Source: PALSA-612 sp964595575 (GTDB lineage: Bacteria > Actinomycetota > Thermoleophilia > Gaiellales > Gaiellaceae). Taken from it: a stretch of 58,208 nucleotides of DNA. A program made the translations under genes and the position numbers. Positions 32,264-40,952 of the stretch are shown here, in pieces (position 1 is the first letter of the stretch; each line of letters begins with the position of its first letter). The notes below the pieces were generated by a model. The model ran no database searches and was not told the origin of the DNA. It was given only the letters and a program-made list of their open reading frames with translations. The DNA lies in assembly GCA_964595575.1 (NCBI GenBank), contig CAZQRA010000015.1:1-58208 (forward strand). Reading direction: 5' to 3'.

Positions 32264-34318
32264 GTGGACGAGGTCCAGCAGCTCCTGCTCTTCGCGCTCT
32301 TCGGGCTCGGGGCCGGGGCCCTGATAGCCGGCATAGCTTTGGGCGTCGTCCTCTTCTACCGGGGTTCGGGCGTCATCAACCTGGCCACGGGCGCCATCGC
32401 CATGTTCGCCGGATACGCGTTCTGGTCGCTCAGGACCGGCGTCTTCGGCGCCGACCTTCCCACCGCGCCCGCCCTCGTGATCACGCTCGCAGCGGTGGTC
32501 GCCTTGGGGATCGCCATGGAGCTTCTCGCCTTCAGGCCGCTCCAGACTGCGTCGCCCTTGGCCAAGCTGGCCGCCTCCCTGGGAATCCTGCTCACGCTCC
32601 AGGCGGCCATGTTGCTCTCGTTCGGGACCTCGTCCAAGCCCCAGCCCCCCGTGCTTCCCGGGAACCGCGTCGACCTTTTGGGGGGAACCGTCCCCCTCGA
32701 TCGCTTCCTCTTGGCGGGCATCGTCATCGCCGCTGCCGCCGTCCTCGCCGGCCTGTACCGGTGGACCAGGTTCGGACTGGCCACTCGAGCCGCCTTCGAG
32801 AGCGAGGTGTCGGCGATGCTGGCGGGGCTCGCCCCGGGCCGCCTTTCGATGGCCAACACGGTGCTGGCGTGCGTCGTCAGCGGCGGCCTGGGCGTCCTGG
32901 CCGCGTCGATCACTGCTCTTGACTCCCAGACCCTGCCCCTCCAGATCGTCCCTGCCCTCGCGGCCGCGCTGTTCGCCCGCTTCACCTCCTTCGCCATCGC
33001 CTGCGCGGTAGGGCTGCTCCTGGGGATGGCCCAGTCGGTGCTGCTGTACTACCTGGCCCCCAAGCCTTGGTATCCGACCGACCACGGCATCGCTCTGCCC
33101 GGGGTCTGGCAGCTGTTCGTGTTCGTCGTCATCGTCCTGGCCATGTTCTGGCGAGGGGCGAGCTTGCCGGGCCGGGGCGAGCTCATCGAGAAGCGCCTCC
33201 CCGTCGTTCCCCGCCCGGAGCGACTGCTCAGAGCGGCCACGCTGGCCACGGCTGTCGGCGTGGTAGCCCTGATTGTGCTCCCCTGGAACTTCCGACAGGC
33301 GTTGATCGTCTCGCTGCTCGGCGCCTTCATCTCCCTATCGCTGGTCGTGATCACGGGCTTCGTGGGTCAGATCTCGGTCGTCCAGCTGGCCCTGGCCGGC
33401 GTCGCCGGATTCACGGTCTCCCACTTCGCCGTCGACCTCGGCATCGGGTTTCCGCTGGGGGCTTTGATCGGGGTGGCGCTGGCGACCCTCCTCGGGCTGG
33501 TGGTGGCGGTCTCGGCGCTCAGGGTGCGCGGCGTCAGCCTGGCGGTGGTCACGCTGGCTGCGGCGGTAGCGATCGAGCAGTTCGGGTTCGTCAACTCGAC
33601 CTGGGGGGGCGGATCCGGGGCCTCTCCGGTGCCCTCTCCTAAGATCTTCGGGTTCAGCCTCGGATTCGACTCCTCGTTCCGAGGGCTCGACGGCAAGCTG
33701 CCGAGCCCGGTATTCGGCTTCTTCGTCCTGGCCGTGATGGTGGCGCTCAGCCTCCTCGTCGCCAACGTGCGTCGGTCGAGCCTGGGCCGGCGGATGCTGG
33801 CGGTGCGCTCGAACGAGCGGGCGGCGGCGGCAGCCGGGATCAACGTGACCGCGATCAAGCTGGCGGCCTTCGGCCTGTCGGCGTTCATCGCCGGGATCGC
33901 GGGGGTGCTCTACAGCTACAACTTCGGCTCGGTCAGCGCCGGCCGCTTCGGGGCCCTCACGGCACTGGGGCTGATCGCCTTCGCCTACGTGGGGGGGATC
34001 ACGATGGTCTCAGGAGCGATCTTCGCCGGCCTCATCTCGGTGCAAGGGCTCGTTCCCTACGCCCTCGACACCTGGTTCGGCATCTCCGGGAACTGGGCGC
34101 TTCTCTTCGCGGGCCTCGCCCTGATCGCCACCCTCATCGTGAATCCGGAGGGAATCGCAGGAGCGAACTACAAGAAGGCCCAGCAGCGCCGGGCTCGGCT
34201 AGCCCGGGGCGAGCCCGCGGGACGGCTATCCGAGCTCGTCCGCCGCCGCATCCTGGCCCCGGTCGCGGGGGGAAAGAGGGGCGAAGTGGCGACCTCGGGC
34301 CCGGACCGAGTCGAGTAG
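32264..34318 (+). CDS. Fused LivH-LivM branched-chain-type ABC permease
   Basis: A membrane protein of 684 residues joining both permease subunits of a Liv transporter. Residues 1-290 are LivH-like (GVVLFYRGSGVINLATGA, LGILLTLQAAM). Residues about 325-640 are LivM-like (ITGFVGQISVVQLALAGV, ALRVRGVSLAVVTLA, RRMLAVRSNERAAAAAGIN). A soluble linker around 295-320 joins them and a basic tail ends the protein. GTG start at 32264. No ATPase genes adjoin, so LivF/LivG at 24983-26490 are the likely partners. Confidence 0.87.
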   Translation: MDEVQQLLLFALFGLGAGALIAGIALGVVLFYRGSGVINLATGAIAMFAGYAFWSLRTGVFGADLPTAPALVITLAAVVALGIAMELLAFRPLQTASPLAKLAASLGILLTLQAAMLLSFGTSSKPQPPVLPGNRVDLLGGTVPLDRFLLAGIVIAAAAVLAGLYRWTRFGLATRAAFESEVSAMLAGLAPGRLSMANTVLACVVSGGLGVLAASITALDSQTLPLQIVPALAAALFARFTSFAIACAVGLLLGMAQSVLLYYLAPKPWYPTDHGIALPGVWQLFVFVVIVLAMFWRGASLPGRGELIEKRLPVVPRPERLLRAATLATAVGVVALIVLPWNFRQALIVSLLGAFISLSLVVITGFVGQISVVQLALAGVAGFTVSHFAVDLGIGFPLGALIGVALATLLGLVVAVSALRVRGVSLAVVTLAAAVAIEQFGFVNSTWGGGSGASPVPSPKIFGFSLGFDSSFRGLDGKLPSPVFGFFVLAVMVALSLLVANVRRSSLGRRMLAVRSNERAAAAAGINVTAIKLAAFGLSAFIAGIAGVLYSYNFGSVSAGRFGALTALGLIAFAYVGGITMVSGAIFAGLISVQGLVPYALDTWFGISGNWALLFAGLALIATLIVNPEGIAGANYKKAQQRRARLARGEPAGRLSELVRRRILAPVAGGKRGEVATSGPDRVE

Positions 34319-34326
34319 CCGGCTGC

Positions 34327-35136
34327 TCAGAGAAGCTCGAGAGCCCGACGTACGAGCACCCGGGCGAGGTGGGCTCGATACTCGGCGCTGGCGCTCATGT
34401 CGCTCGGGGGCTCCGCCTCCTCGACCGCCCGCCGAGCAGCATCGGCAGGCGCCTCGCCGCCCGCCAGCGCCTGCTCGACGGCGCGGGCCCGGAGGGGGGT
34501 GGGGCCCATGCTGGCCAGGCCCACGCGCACGTCCCCTCCTACCACGGCTGCCGCCACCCCCACGGTGGCCCAGTCCTGGCGACGCCGTACGTACTTGAGG
34601 TAGACGCCCCGCTCCACCGCGGGCACCCGGATCTCGGTGAGGACCTCGTCGTGACCCAGTGCCGTCTGGAAGGGACCAAGGAAGAACTCCTCCACCGGGA
34701 CCGTCCGCTCTCCGCTCGGGCCCCTCGCCACCAGGTGGGCGCCGAGCGCGAGTAGGACGGTACCGAGGTCGGACGCGGGGTCGGCGTGGGCCAGGGAGCC
34801 GCCGATGGTGCCGCGATGCCGCACTTGGGGATCGCCGATGCCCTCAGCCGCTCGGACAAGGACGGCGCAGCGGCGGGCGAGCAGGGAGTTGGCGGCGACC
34901 TCGGCGTGACGGGTGAGCGCGCCGATGGCGATGCCGTCGCCCTCCTCGCGGACGTAGCTCAGGTGGCGGAGACGCCCGATGTCCACGAGCACCGTCGGCC
35001 GCGCGAGGCGGAGGCGCATGAGCGGGATGAGCGAGTGGCCGCCGGCGAGGAGCTTGGCCCCGTCGTCGCGGCTCAGCAGGTCCACCGCCTCGTCGACGGA
35101 GTCGACCCGCCGGTAGGCGAACGGCGCCGGGATCAC
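34327..35136 (-). CDS. Molybdenum hydroxylase, FAD-binding medium subunit (CoxM/CutM type)
   Basis: FAD subunit of 269 residues with FAYRRVDSVDEAVDLL, the FAD loop AKLLAGGHSLIPLMRLRLA and the second loop RHRGTIGGSLAHADPASDL. It passes electrons from the FeS subunit to an acceptor. It has no inserted [4Fe-4S] domain of the 4-hydroxybenzoyl-CoA reductase beta subunit. GTG start at 35136 overlaps the small-subunit stop (GTGA). Order on this strand is large, small, medium. Confidence 0.88.
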   Translation of the reverse strand: MIPAPFAYRRVDSVDEAVDLLSRDDGAKLLAGGHSLIPLMRLRLARPTVLVDIGRLRHLSYVREEGDGIAIGALTRHAEVAANSLLARRCAVLVRAAEGIGDPQVRHRGTIGGSLAHADPASDLGTVLLALGAHLVARGPSGERTVPVEEFFLGPFQTALGHDEVLTEIRVPAVERGVYLKYVRRRQDWATVGVAAAVVGGDVRVGLASMGPTPLRARAVEQALAGGEAPADAARRAVEEAEPPSDMSASAEYRAHLARVLVRRALELL

Positions 35137-35597
35137 CGCCCGACCCTCGCGGCTGCCTGCACCGCTCTCACGATGTTGTGGTAGCCGGTGCAGCGGCAGA
35201 GGTTGCCCTCCAGCCCCCGGCGGATCTCCTCCTCGGAGGGACTGGGGTGCTCCCGCAGGAGCGAGACGGCCGCCATGACGAACCCGGGCGTGCAGTAGCC
35301 GCACTGGAGGGCGTGGTGCTCGTGGAAGGCCCGCTGGACCGGATGGAGCTGGCCGTCGGAAGCCAGGCCCTCGATGGTCGTCACCTCGCTGCCGTCAGCC
35401 TGCACGGCGAGGATCGTGCACGACTTCACCGACTCGCCGTCGAGGAGCACCGTGCAGGCGCCGCAGGAGGAGGTATCGCAGCCCACGTTGGTGCCGGTGA
35501 GGCCGAGCTGCTCGCGGAGGAAGTAGACGAGCAGCTGGCGGGGCTCCACCTCCGCCTCGTGGCGGGTGCCGTTGACGGTGACCGCGATGGCCGTCAC
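35133..35597 (-). CDS. Molybdenum hydroxylase, [2Fe-2S] small subunit (CoxS type)
   Basis: Electron-transfer subunit of 154 residues with two [2Fe-2S] clusters. The plant-type cluster is held by Cys40, Cys45, Cys48 and Cys60 (GCDTSSCGAC, KSC). The second, all-helical cluster uses Cys99, Cys102 (CGYC), Cys134 and Cys136 (CRC). All eight cysteines are present. It overlaps both partners by 4 bases. Confidence 0.92.
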   Translation of the reverse strand: MTAIAVTVNGTRHEAEVEPRQLLVYFLREQLGLTGTNVGCDTSSCGACTVLLDGESVKSCTILAVQADGSEVTTIEGLASDGQLHPVQRAFHEHHALQCGYCTPGFVMAAVSLLREHPSPSEEEIRRGLEGNLCRCTGYHNIVRAVQAAARVGR

Positions 35598-37864
35598 GAC
35601 CGAGCCTCCTGGAGCGCGCGCCAGACGTTCTCGTGGTTACAGGGCAGGTCGACGTGGCGTACGCCGTAGGGGGCGAGGGCGTCGAGAACGGCGTTGTGCA
35701 CGGCGGGCGTGGCTCCGATTGTCCCCGACTCGCCGATTCCCTTGACGCCGAGCTGATTGAGCGGGGTGGGGGTCTCCATCGCGATCGGCTCCCATGCCGG
35801 CAGGTCGGCAGCCGAGGGAAAGGCGTAGGTCGCGAAGGTCGTGGTCAGCGGTGTCCCCTCGTCGTCGTAGAGGTACTCCTCGTAGAGAGCCTGGGCTACT
35901 CCCGTCGCGACGCCGCCGTGGACTTGCCCCTCAACGATAAGCGGGTTGATCCTGGTTCCCGCGTCGTCGACGCACACGAGGCGCTTGAGCTCCACCTGCC
36001 CCGTCTCGGTGTCGACCTCCACCACTGCCACGTGAACCCCGAACGCGAACGTGGGCGGGGCCTGGAACTCGTGGGCGACCTTGAGCTGGGCCAACTTCCC
36101 CTCGGAGGCGGCCCGGGCCGCCAGGTCGGACCAGGAGAGCGCCGGCTCCGCCGTTCCTGCCACGTGGAAGCATCCTCGCGCGCCGTCCAGGACCACGTCG
36201 TCGACGCTCGCCTCCAGGTAGTCCGCCGCCAGCTTTCTGGCCCGCTCCACCACCTCTTGAGCGGCGACTCTGGCCGCCACGCCCCCGATCTGGGTCGACT
36301 TGGAGCCGTAGGTGCCGGTGCCCTTGGCGACGGCGTCGGTGTCGCCCTTCACCACGGTGATCTTCTCTAGAGGCAGGCCGAGCTGGTCGGAGACGATCAT
36401 GGCGAAGGTGGTCTCGTGGCCCTGACCGTGCGAGAACGACCCCGTGTAGACGGTGGCTCCGCCCTCCTCGGTGATCTCCACCTCGCCGAACTCCGTCTCC
36501 GCGATCGGGTTGGTGATCTCCGAGTACGAGCTGATGCCGATGCCGAGCTCGAGCGGCCGGCCCTGGGCTCGGCGGCGTCTCTGTTCGGCCCGCAGCTCCC
36601 CGTACCCGACGGCGCCTAGGGCGAGGTCGAGGGCGGCCTCGTAGTCGGCGGAGTCATACGTCGCTCCGGACGCGGTCTGGTACGGGAAGGCGTCCTTGGG
36701 GATGAAGTTCTTGCGCCGCACCTCGGCCGGGTCCATCCCGATCTCGGCGGCGAAGAGGTCGACCATCCGCTCGATGGCTTGAGCTGCCTCGGGACGGCCG
36801 GCTCCTCGGAAGGTGGTCACCGGCGTGGTGTTGGTGACCACGGAGCGGCTCTGGACCTCGATGCGCGGTATCGCATACACGCCGCTTGCCATCATCCCCG
36901 TCAGGACGGGAAGGAAGGCCCCCACCTGGGGGTAGGCCCCGGCGTCTTGGGTGATGTCCATCCGGTAGGCAAGGAGCGTCCCGTCCCGTCGACCGCCCAG
37001 GGCCAGCTCGAGTCGCTGGCCTCGGCCGTGGGGAAGCGCCACCATGCTCTCGCTTCGCGTCTCTGTCCACCGCACCGGCCGTCCCAGGCGCCGGGCCAAC
37101 CAGACGACCAGCGCCTCCTCGGGCCCGAAGTGGCTCTTGACGCCGAAGCCCCCGCCCACGTCGGGCGCGATCACGCGCAGCTGCGAGGGGTCGATGCCCA
37201 GCGCAGCGGCGAGGCCGAGCCGATCGGCGTGCGGCACCTGGGTCGACAGCCACGCCGTGATGCGCCCATCCTCCCCGACGTGGGCCGCCGCCGAGCGGGG
37301 CTCGAGAGGGCACCCCGCCATGCGGGGACTGGCGAGCGTATCCCTGACCACGACCTCGCAGTCCTCGAACAGGCTCTCGTCGGGCTCGGGCGCCCCGGCT
37401 CGGACGCAGACGTTCGTCCCCACCTCGGGGAAGAGCACCACCTCGTCCTTGAGGGCGTCCTCCGGCCGGACGACGGCCGGAAGGGGGTCGTAGTCCACGA
37501 CCACGAGCTCGGCGGCGTCCTCCCCGGACGCTCGAGTCTCGCTCACGACCACGGCCACGATCTCGCCCACGAAGCGAACGACGTCGGTGGCGACGAGCGG
37601 GCGCGTCATGCGCTGCTCGATGAGGGGGATCGGCGGCGGCGCCAGGGGGCCTACGTCGACGTCGGCCCCGGTCAGGACCTGCACGTTCGGGATCGCCTCC
37701 GCTGCCGAGGTATCGATCCCGGTGATGCGAGCGTGGGGGAGCAGGGAGCGCACGAAGGTGACCGTGACTGCCCCCTCCAAGGGGAGGTTCTCGACGTAGC
37801 GGCCTTCCCCTCGCAGGAAGCGCGGGTCCTCTACCCGGAGAACGCGGTTTCCGAGAATGCTCAT
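35594..37864 (-). CDS. Molybdenum hydroxylase, molybdopterin-binding large subunit
   Basis: Xanthine-oxidase-family catalytic subunit of 756 residues. It starts with RVEDPRFLRGEGRYVENL, has the cofactor regions PDVGGGFGVKSHFGPEE and TTFRGAGRPEAAQAIERM, and the active-site glutamate in GVKGIGESGTIGA. The loop reads FRGAGRPE, not the AYxCSFR of true (form I) CO dehydrogenase, so it hydroxylates some other substrate such as an N-heterocycle, aldehyde or aromatic acyl compound. With the two following subunits it forms the usual three-part enzyme. Maturation genes (coxD, coxF-like) are not in the window. Confidence 0.87.
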   Translation of the reverse strand: MSILGNRVLRVEDPRFLRGEGRYVENLPLEGAVTVTFVRSLLPHARITGIDTSAAEAIPNVQVLTGADVDVGPLAPPPIPLIEQRMTRPLVATDVVRFVGEIVAVVVSETRASGEDAAELVVVDYDPLPAVVRPEDALKDEVVLFPEVGTNVCVRAGAPEPDESLFEDCEVVVRDTLASPRMAGCPLEPRSAAAHVGEDGRITAWLSTQVPHADRLGLAAALGIDPSQLRVIAPDVGGGFGVKSHFGPEEALVVWLARRLGRPVRWTETRSESMVALPHGRGQRLELALGGRRDGTLLAYRMDITQDAGAYPQVGAFLPVLTGMMASGVYAIPRIEVQSRSVVTNTTPVTTFRGAGRPEAAQAIERMVDLFAAEIGMDPAEVRRKNFIPKDAFPYQTASGATYDSADYEAALDLALGAVGYGELRAEQRRRRAQGRPLELGIGISSYSEITNPIAETEFGEVEITEEGGATVYTGSFSHGQGHETTFAMIVSDQLGLPLEKITVVKGDTDAVAKGTGTYGSKSTQIGGVAARVAAQEVVERARKLAADYLEASVDDVVLDGARGCFHVAGTAEPALSWSDLAARAASEGKLAQLKVAHEFQAPPTFAFGVHVAVVEVDTETGQVELKRLVCVDDAGTRINPLIVEGQVHGGVATGVAQALYEEYLYDDEGTPLTTTFATYAFPSAADLPAWEPIAMETPTPLNQLGVKGIGESGTIGATPAVHNAVLDALAPYGVRHVDLPCNHENVWRALQEARS

Positions 37865-37951
37865 GGCGAGAGCCTAACGTCGCTTGCTCGACCGTACAAC
37901 CTTGCTCGTCCCATGCAGGCTTCCCCCGAGGCTGGGCCCGAGCGGCCCGCC

Positions 37952-37988
37952 GGAGAGGGAGGGGCCAAGTCTAGGCCCCTCCCTCTCC
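37952..37988 (-). terminator. Strong hairpin terminator after the NMT1/SsuA-type operon
   Basis: GGAGAGGGAGGGGCC (37952-37966) pairs perfectly with GGCCCCTCCCTCTCC (37974-37988), a 15-bp stem around a 7-base loop. It lies between the binding protein stop at 37994 and the molybdenum hydroxylase start at 37864, both on the minus strand, and should separate the two operons. Confidence 0.75.
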
Positions 37989-37993
37989 GTGTC

Positions 37994-39256
37994 TCACGAC
38001 TGGACCTTGAACGTTCCCTTGAGCTTGGGGTTCGCGTCCGAGAAGTACGAGTAGGTGCCTTCCTTGAAGGTGACCGTCCAGATGACCCTGCCGGCCTTGC
38101 GGACGTCGGTCTTGAGGTCGACCCCGGGGCCCTTGAGGTGGAAGTTCTGCTTGGTCGAACGGTCGGACACCACGACCGTGTCTGTGCCAGGGGTGATCGT
38201 CCTCACCCGGCGCCGGTCGAGGACGAGCGAGATCTTCTTGGCCCCCACGTCGCCCTTGAGGATGACGCCGCTCGCGATCGTCCCCGGCACGAGCTTGGTC
38301 AGGTCCGGCAACCGACTGATGATGTCGAACTCCTTGGCAAGGCGGGCCAGCTCGAGCAGCTTCTTGCGGTCGATGACTGGGCTCCAGATCGCCAGTCGAA
38401 TGTCACGGATCGCCGCCGGAAGCATGGCCCGAACCTCGTCCGGGTGGCTCTGGGAGTAGGTCAAAGCCTCGTTCATCGCCAGCCGGAACCGGCGTGCCAA
38501 CCCCGGGTTCTGCCGGGCCCAAGCGCCCCTGGCCACGTACACGCCGTTCGGGAGGAAGGGCATGATCACCGGACCGGGGGCGAGGACGATGCGCCCTCCG
38601 TCGAGCTTCAACGTCTGGGACATGAAGGGCTCGGGCATGTGGGCGGCGTCGACCTGCCCGTTGGCAAGAGCGGTGCGCATGGCGGGGAAGGGGATGGGCA
38701 CGAGCTTGACCGAGTAGGGATCGACGCCGAGCTTCTTGAGGGAGGCCCGTATCACCAGCTCAGCGACGCCCTTGAGGGCGTTGACCGCGATCGTCTTCCC
38801 AGCCAGGTCCTGAGGCGTGCGAATCGGGCTCGATCCTCGCACCATGACGTTCTGCCAGTTGTCGTCGACCGAGGTGCCCTCGGTCTCGCTGGCGGCGGCG
38901 GTGACGATGTCGATTCCCGACGTGGCGGCGATGAACGCCGGCGTCCAGCCGATGTAGCCGATGTCGCCGTTGTTGTTGGCCAGGGCCAGGATGATGTCGT
39001 TACCGCTCTGGAAGACGACCTTCTTGATCTCGATGCCTCGCTTCTCGAAGAAGCCCTTGTTGATCCCGACATCGAGAGGGAAGCCGTTGGCGATCGGGAG
39101 CGTGTTGACCGTCACCGTCGCCAGCTGGCGCCCGGCCGCCTTCTTGGTGGGCGCTCCCACCGAAGGCCCGACGAGGAAAGCCAGAGCTACGAGAAGGCTG
39201 CCCAGCGTGGCGACTGTGACCGGTGTCGTCCTGCGACGATTCTTTCGAGTGCGCAT
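37994..39256 (-). CDS. NMT1/SsuA-type ABC substrate-binding protein with degenerate cupredoxin-like C-terminal domain
   Basis: A 420-residue exported protein. Residues 1-35 are a signal peptide or anchor (basic start, then hydrophobic LLVALAFLVGPSVGA) without a lipobox. Residues about 45-325 are a type II binding fold (IANGFPLDVGINKGFFEKRG, GDIGYIGWTPAFIAATSG, VNALKGVAELVIRASLKKLG). Residues about 337-420 resemble a plastocyanin-like domain (DRSTKQNFHLKGPGVD, WTVTFKEGTYSYFSD). One histidine (373) is kept, but the usual Cys, second His and Met ligands appear as Ser406, Asn409 and Leu412. ATG 39256 has a strong GGAGGGGGA site; last gene of its operon. Confidence 0.82.
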   Translation of the reverse strand: MRTRKNRRRTTPVTVATLGSLLVALAFLVGPSVGAPTKKAAGRQLATVTVNTLPIANGFPLDVGINKGFFEKRGIEIKKVVFQSGNDIILALANNNGDIGYIGWTPAFIAATSGIDIVTAAASETEGTSVDDNWQNVMVRGSSPIRTPQDLAGKTIAVNALKGVAELVIRASLKKLGVDPYSVKLVPIPFPAMRTALANGQVDAAHMPEPFMSQTLKLDGGRIVLAPGPVIMPFLPNGVYVARGAWARQNPGLARRFRLAMNEALTYSQSHPDEVRAMLPAAIRDIRLAIWSPVIDRKKLLELARLAKEFDIISRLPDLTKLVPGTIASGVILKGDVGAKKISLVLDRRRVRTITPGTDTVVVSDRSTKQNFHLKGPGVDLKTDVRKAGRVIWTVTFKEGTYSYFSDANPKLKGTFKVQS

Positions 39257-39331
39257 TCCCCCTCCTTGCGCCGCCCTCGTTTCCACTACCTGGGCCGCGA
39301 TTGTAGACAAGATCGGCTCCGAGCGCCAGCC

Positions 39332-40156
39332 TCAATCTGCGGCGGGCCGCGAGGCCACGTTGGCGCGACGCGGCAGGGACGGCTCCGGCTCCTCGGCCAG
39401 CTCGCGCTTGATCAGACGGTAGACGTGCGTGCGCAGGCGGGCGAACTCCGCCAGCTGCTTCGTCCCGATCTGGTCGCGCCTCGGCCCCAGGTCCACCGAC
39501 ACCACCTCCTTCACCTCGGCCGGCGCGTGCGTCAAGACCACGATGCGGTCGGCCAGGTATACGGACTCGTCGATGTCGTGGGTGACGAACAGAACCGTCA
39601 CGCCGTAGTCCTTCCTCACTTGGAGCACGAGGTCCTCGAGATCGTCGCGGGTCTGGGCGTCGACCGAGGCAAAGGGCTCGTCCATGAGGAGGATGGCCGG
39701 CTGGTAGGCGAGCGCGCGGGCGATGGCCACTCGCTGCTGCATGCCCCCGGAGAGTTGCCAGGGGTAGTGATCCATGAACCCGATCAGGCCGACCTCCTGG
39801 AGGGCCGCCTCCACCAGCCGCCTTCGCTCCCCTTTGCTCAGATCCTTGTGCCGGAGGGGAAGCTCGACGTTCTTGCGCACGCTCATCCAGGGAAACAGGG
39901 AGCGACTGTAGTCCTGGAAGACGAGGGCCATCTCCTCCGGCGGGGACGTGATCTGGCGCCCGCGGAGGACGACCTCGCCCCGGCTGGGAGGTAGCAGCCC
40001 GGCGATGCACTTGAGCAGGGTCGTCTTGCCGCAGCCGGACGGCCCGACGACGCAGACGAACTCGCCTTCCCCGACCGCGAAGGAGACGTCGCCGATCGCG
40101 TGGGTCGCGGTGTCCCCCGTCCCGTAGCTCTTGCTGAGGCCTCGAATCTCGAGCAC
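39332..40156 (-). CDS. ABC transporter ATPase, SsuB/TauB type
   Basis: ATP-binding subunit of 274 residues with Walker A GPSGCGKTT, the Q-loop in LVFQDYSRSLFPWMSVRKNV, signature LSGGMQQRVAIARAL, Walker B ILLMDEPFASVDAQT and FVTHDIDESVYLADRI. This is the nitrate/sulfonate/taurine subfamily. It ends in an Arg/Pro-rich tail. GTG start; 10 bases after the permease stop and 75 bases before the binding protein. Confidence 0.9.
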   Translation of the reverse strand: MLEIRGLSKSYGTGDTATHAIGDVSFAVGEGEFVCVVGPSGCGKTTLLKCIAGLLPPSRGEVVLRGRQITSPPEEMALVFQDYSRSLFPWMSVRKNVELPLRHKDLSKGERRRLVEAALQEVGLIGFMDHYPWQLSGGMQQRVAIARALAYQPAILLMDEPFASVDAQTRDDLEDLVLQVRKDYGVTVLFVTHDIDESVYLADRIVVLTHAPAEVKEVVSVDLGPRRDQIGTKQLAEFARLRTHVYRLIKRELAEEPEPSLPRRANVASRPAAD

Positions 40157-40166
40157 GGCCCTCGTC

Positions 40167-40952
40167 CTACTGGGGCGTCGCCGCCCGCCAGCCTCGATGC
40201 CAGGCGAGAGCCCGGCGCTCGAATGCGCTGAAGAGGAGGTTGAGCAGGTAGCCGAGTAGGCCGATCAAGAGGATCGCGGCCCACATGGTGGTGAAGTGGA
40301 GCGTATCCTTGGAGATAAGGAGGATGTAGCCCACCCCCTTCGTGCTCGACCAGTACTCGGTGAGCACCATCACGATCACCGCCAGCGACAGGCTCGTGCG
40401 CATGCCGGCGACGATCTGGGGGAGGGCGGCGGGGAGGACGACCCGGCGGATGGTCTCGCCCCACGGGATCCCGTACGAGCGGGCGGTGTCCATGAGCGTG
40501 GGCTCGATGCCCCGCACCCCGTCGACCGTGTTGAGGAGGATCGGGAACAGGCAGACGAAGGCGATGAAGGTGACCTTCTGACGATCCTCGATCGAGTGCA
40601 GAAGGACGATGGAGATCGGGATCAGGGCAGGCGGCGGCATCGCCCGCCAGTACTCGATGTGGGGCATGGCCCATAGACGCGCCCACCGGGAAAGACCGAT
40701 GGGGATTCCCAGCGCGACGCCGACCACCACCGCGATCCCGAACCCGAGTCCGATGCGCTTCAGGCTGGGCACGACGTGGCTCGTGAACTCGGAGAAGAGC
40801 CAGAGGTCTCGGAAGTGGACGAGGATCGTCGACAGGCGGGGAAACTTCGGGTCGTGTGCGCTTGCCGTCCAGAGCTGCCAGGCGAGGAGGATGGCCAGGG
40901 GTACGGCGATCTCCGCCGCCACCAGCGCGATCCCGTAGGCGCGCGACCTCAC
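40167..40952 (-). CDS. ABC transporter permease, SsuC/TauC type (first of two)
   Basis: Inner-membrane permease of 261 residues with about six membrane segments. The ATPase-contact loop reads DTARSYGIPWGETIRR followed by VVLPAALPQI. GTG start at 40952 overlaps the stop of the second permease (GTGA). Similar enough to that gene in layout to be a paralogue, but not a recent duplicate. Confidence 0.88.
   Translation of the reverse strand: MRSRAYGIALVAAEIAVPLAILLAWQLWTASAHDPKFPRLSTILVHFRDLWLFSEFTSHVVPSLKRIGLGFGIAVVVGVALGIPIGLSRWARLWAMPHIEYWRAMPPPALIPISIVLLHSIEDRQKVTFIAFVCLFPILLNTVDGVRGIEPTLMDTARSYGIPWGETIRRVVLPAALPQIVAGMRTSLSLAVIVMVLTEYWSSTKGVGYILLISKDTLHFTTMWAAILLIGLLGYLLNLLFSAFERRALAWHRGWRAATPQ

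Noticed and set aside
35594..37864. Aerobic CO dehydrogenase (CoxL form I)
   Set aside because: The active-site loop AYxCSFR is absent; FRGAGRPE is found instead.
34327..37864. 4-hydroxybenzoyl-CoA reductase linking to the benzoyl-CoA genes
   Set aside because: The FAD subunit lacks the extra [4Fe-4S] insertion known in that enzyme, and the operon is more than 25 kb away.
36779..39994. A 1071-codon open frame on the plus strand
   Set aside because: It lies opposite the molybdenum hydroxylase and transporter genes, whose motifs are intact on the minus strand. Its translation is His/Asp/Gly-rich and shows no domain, as expected for the complement of GC-rich codons.
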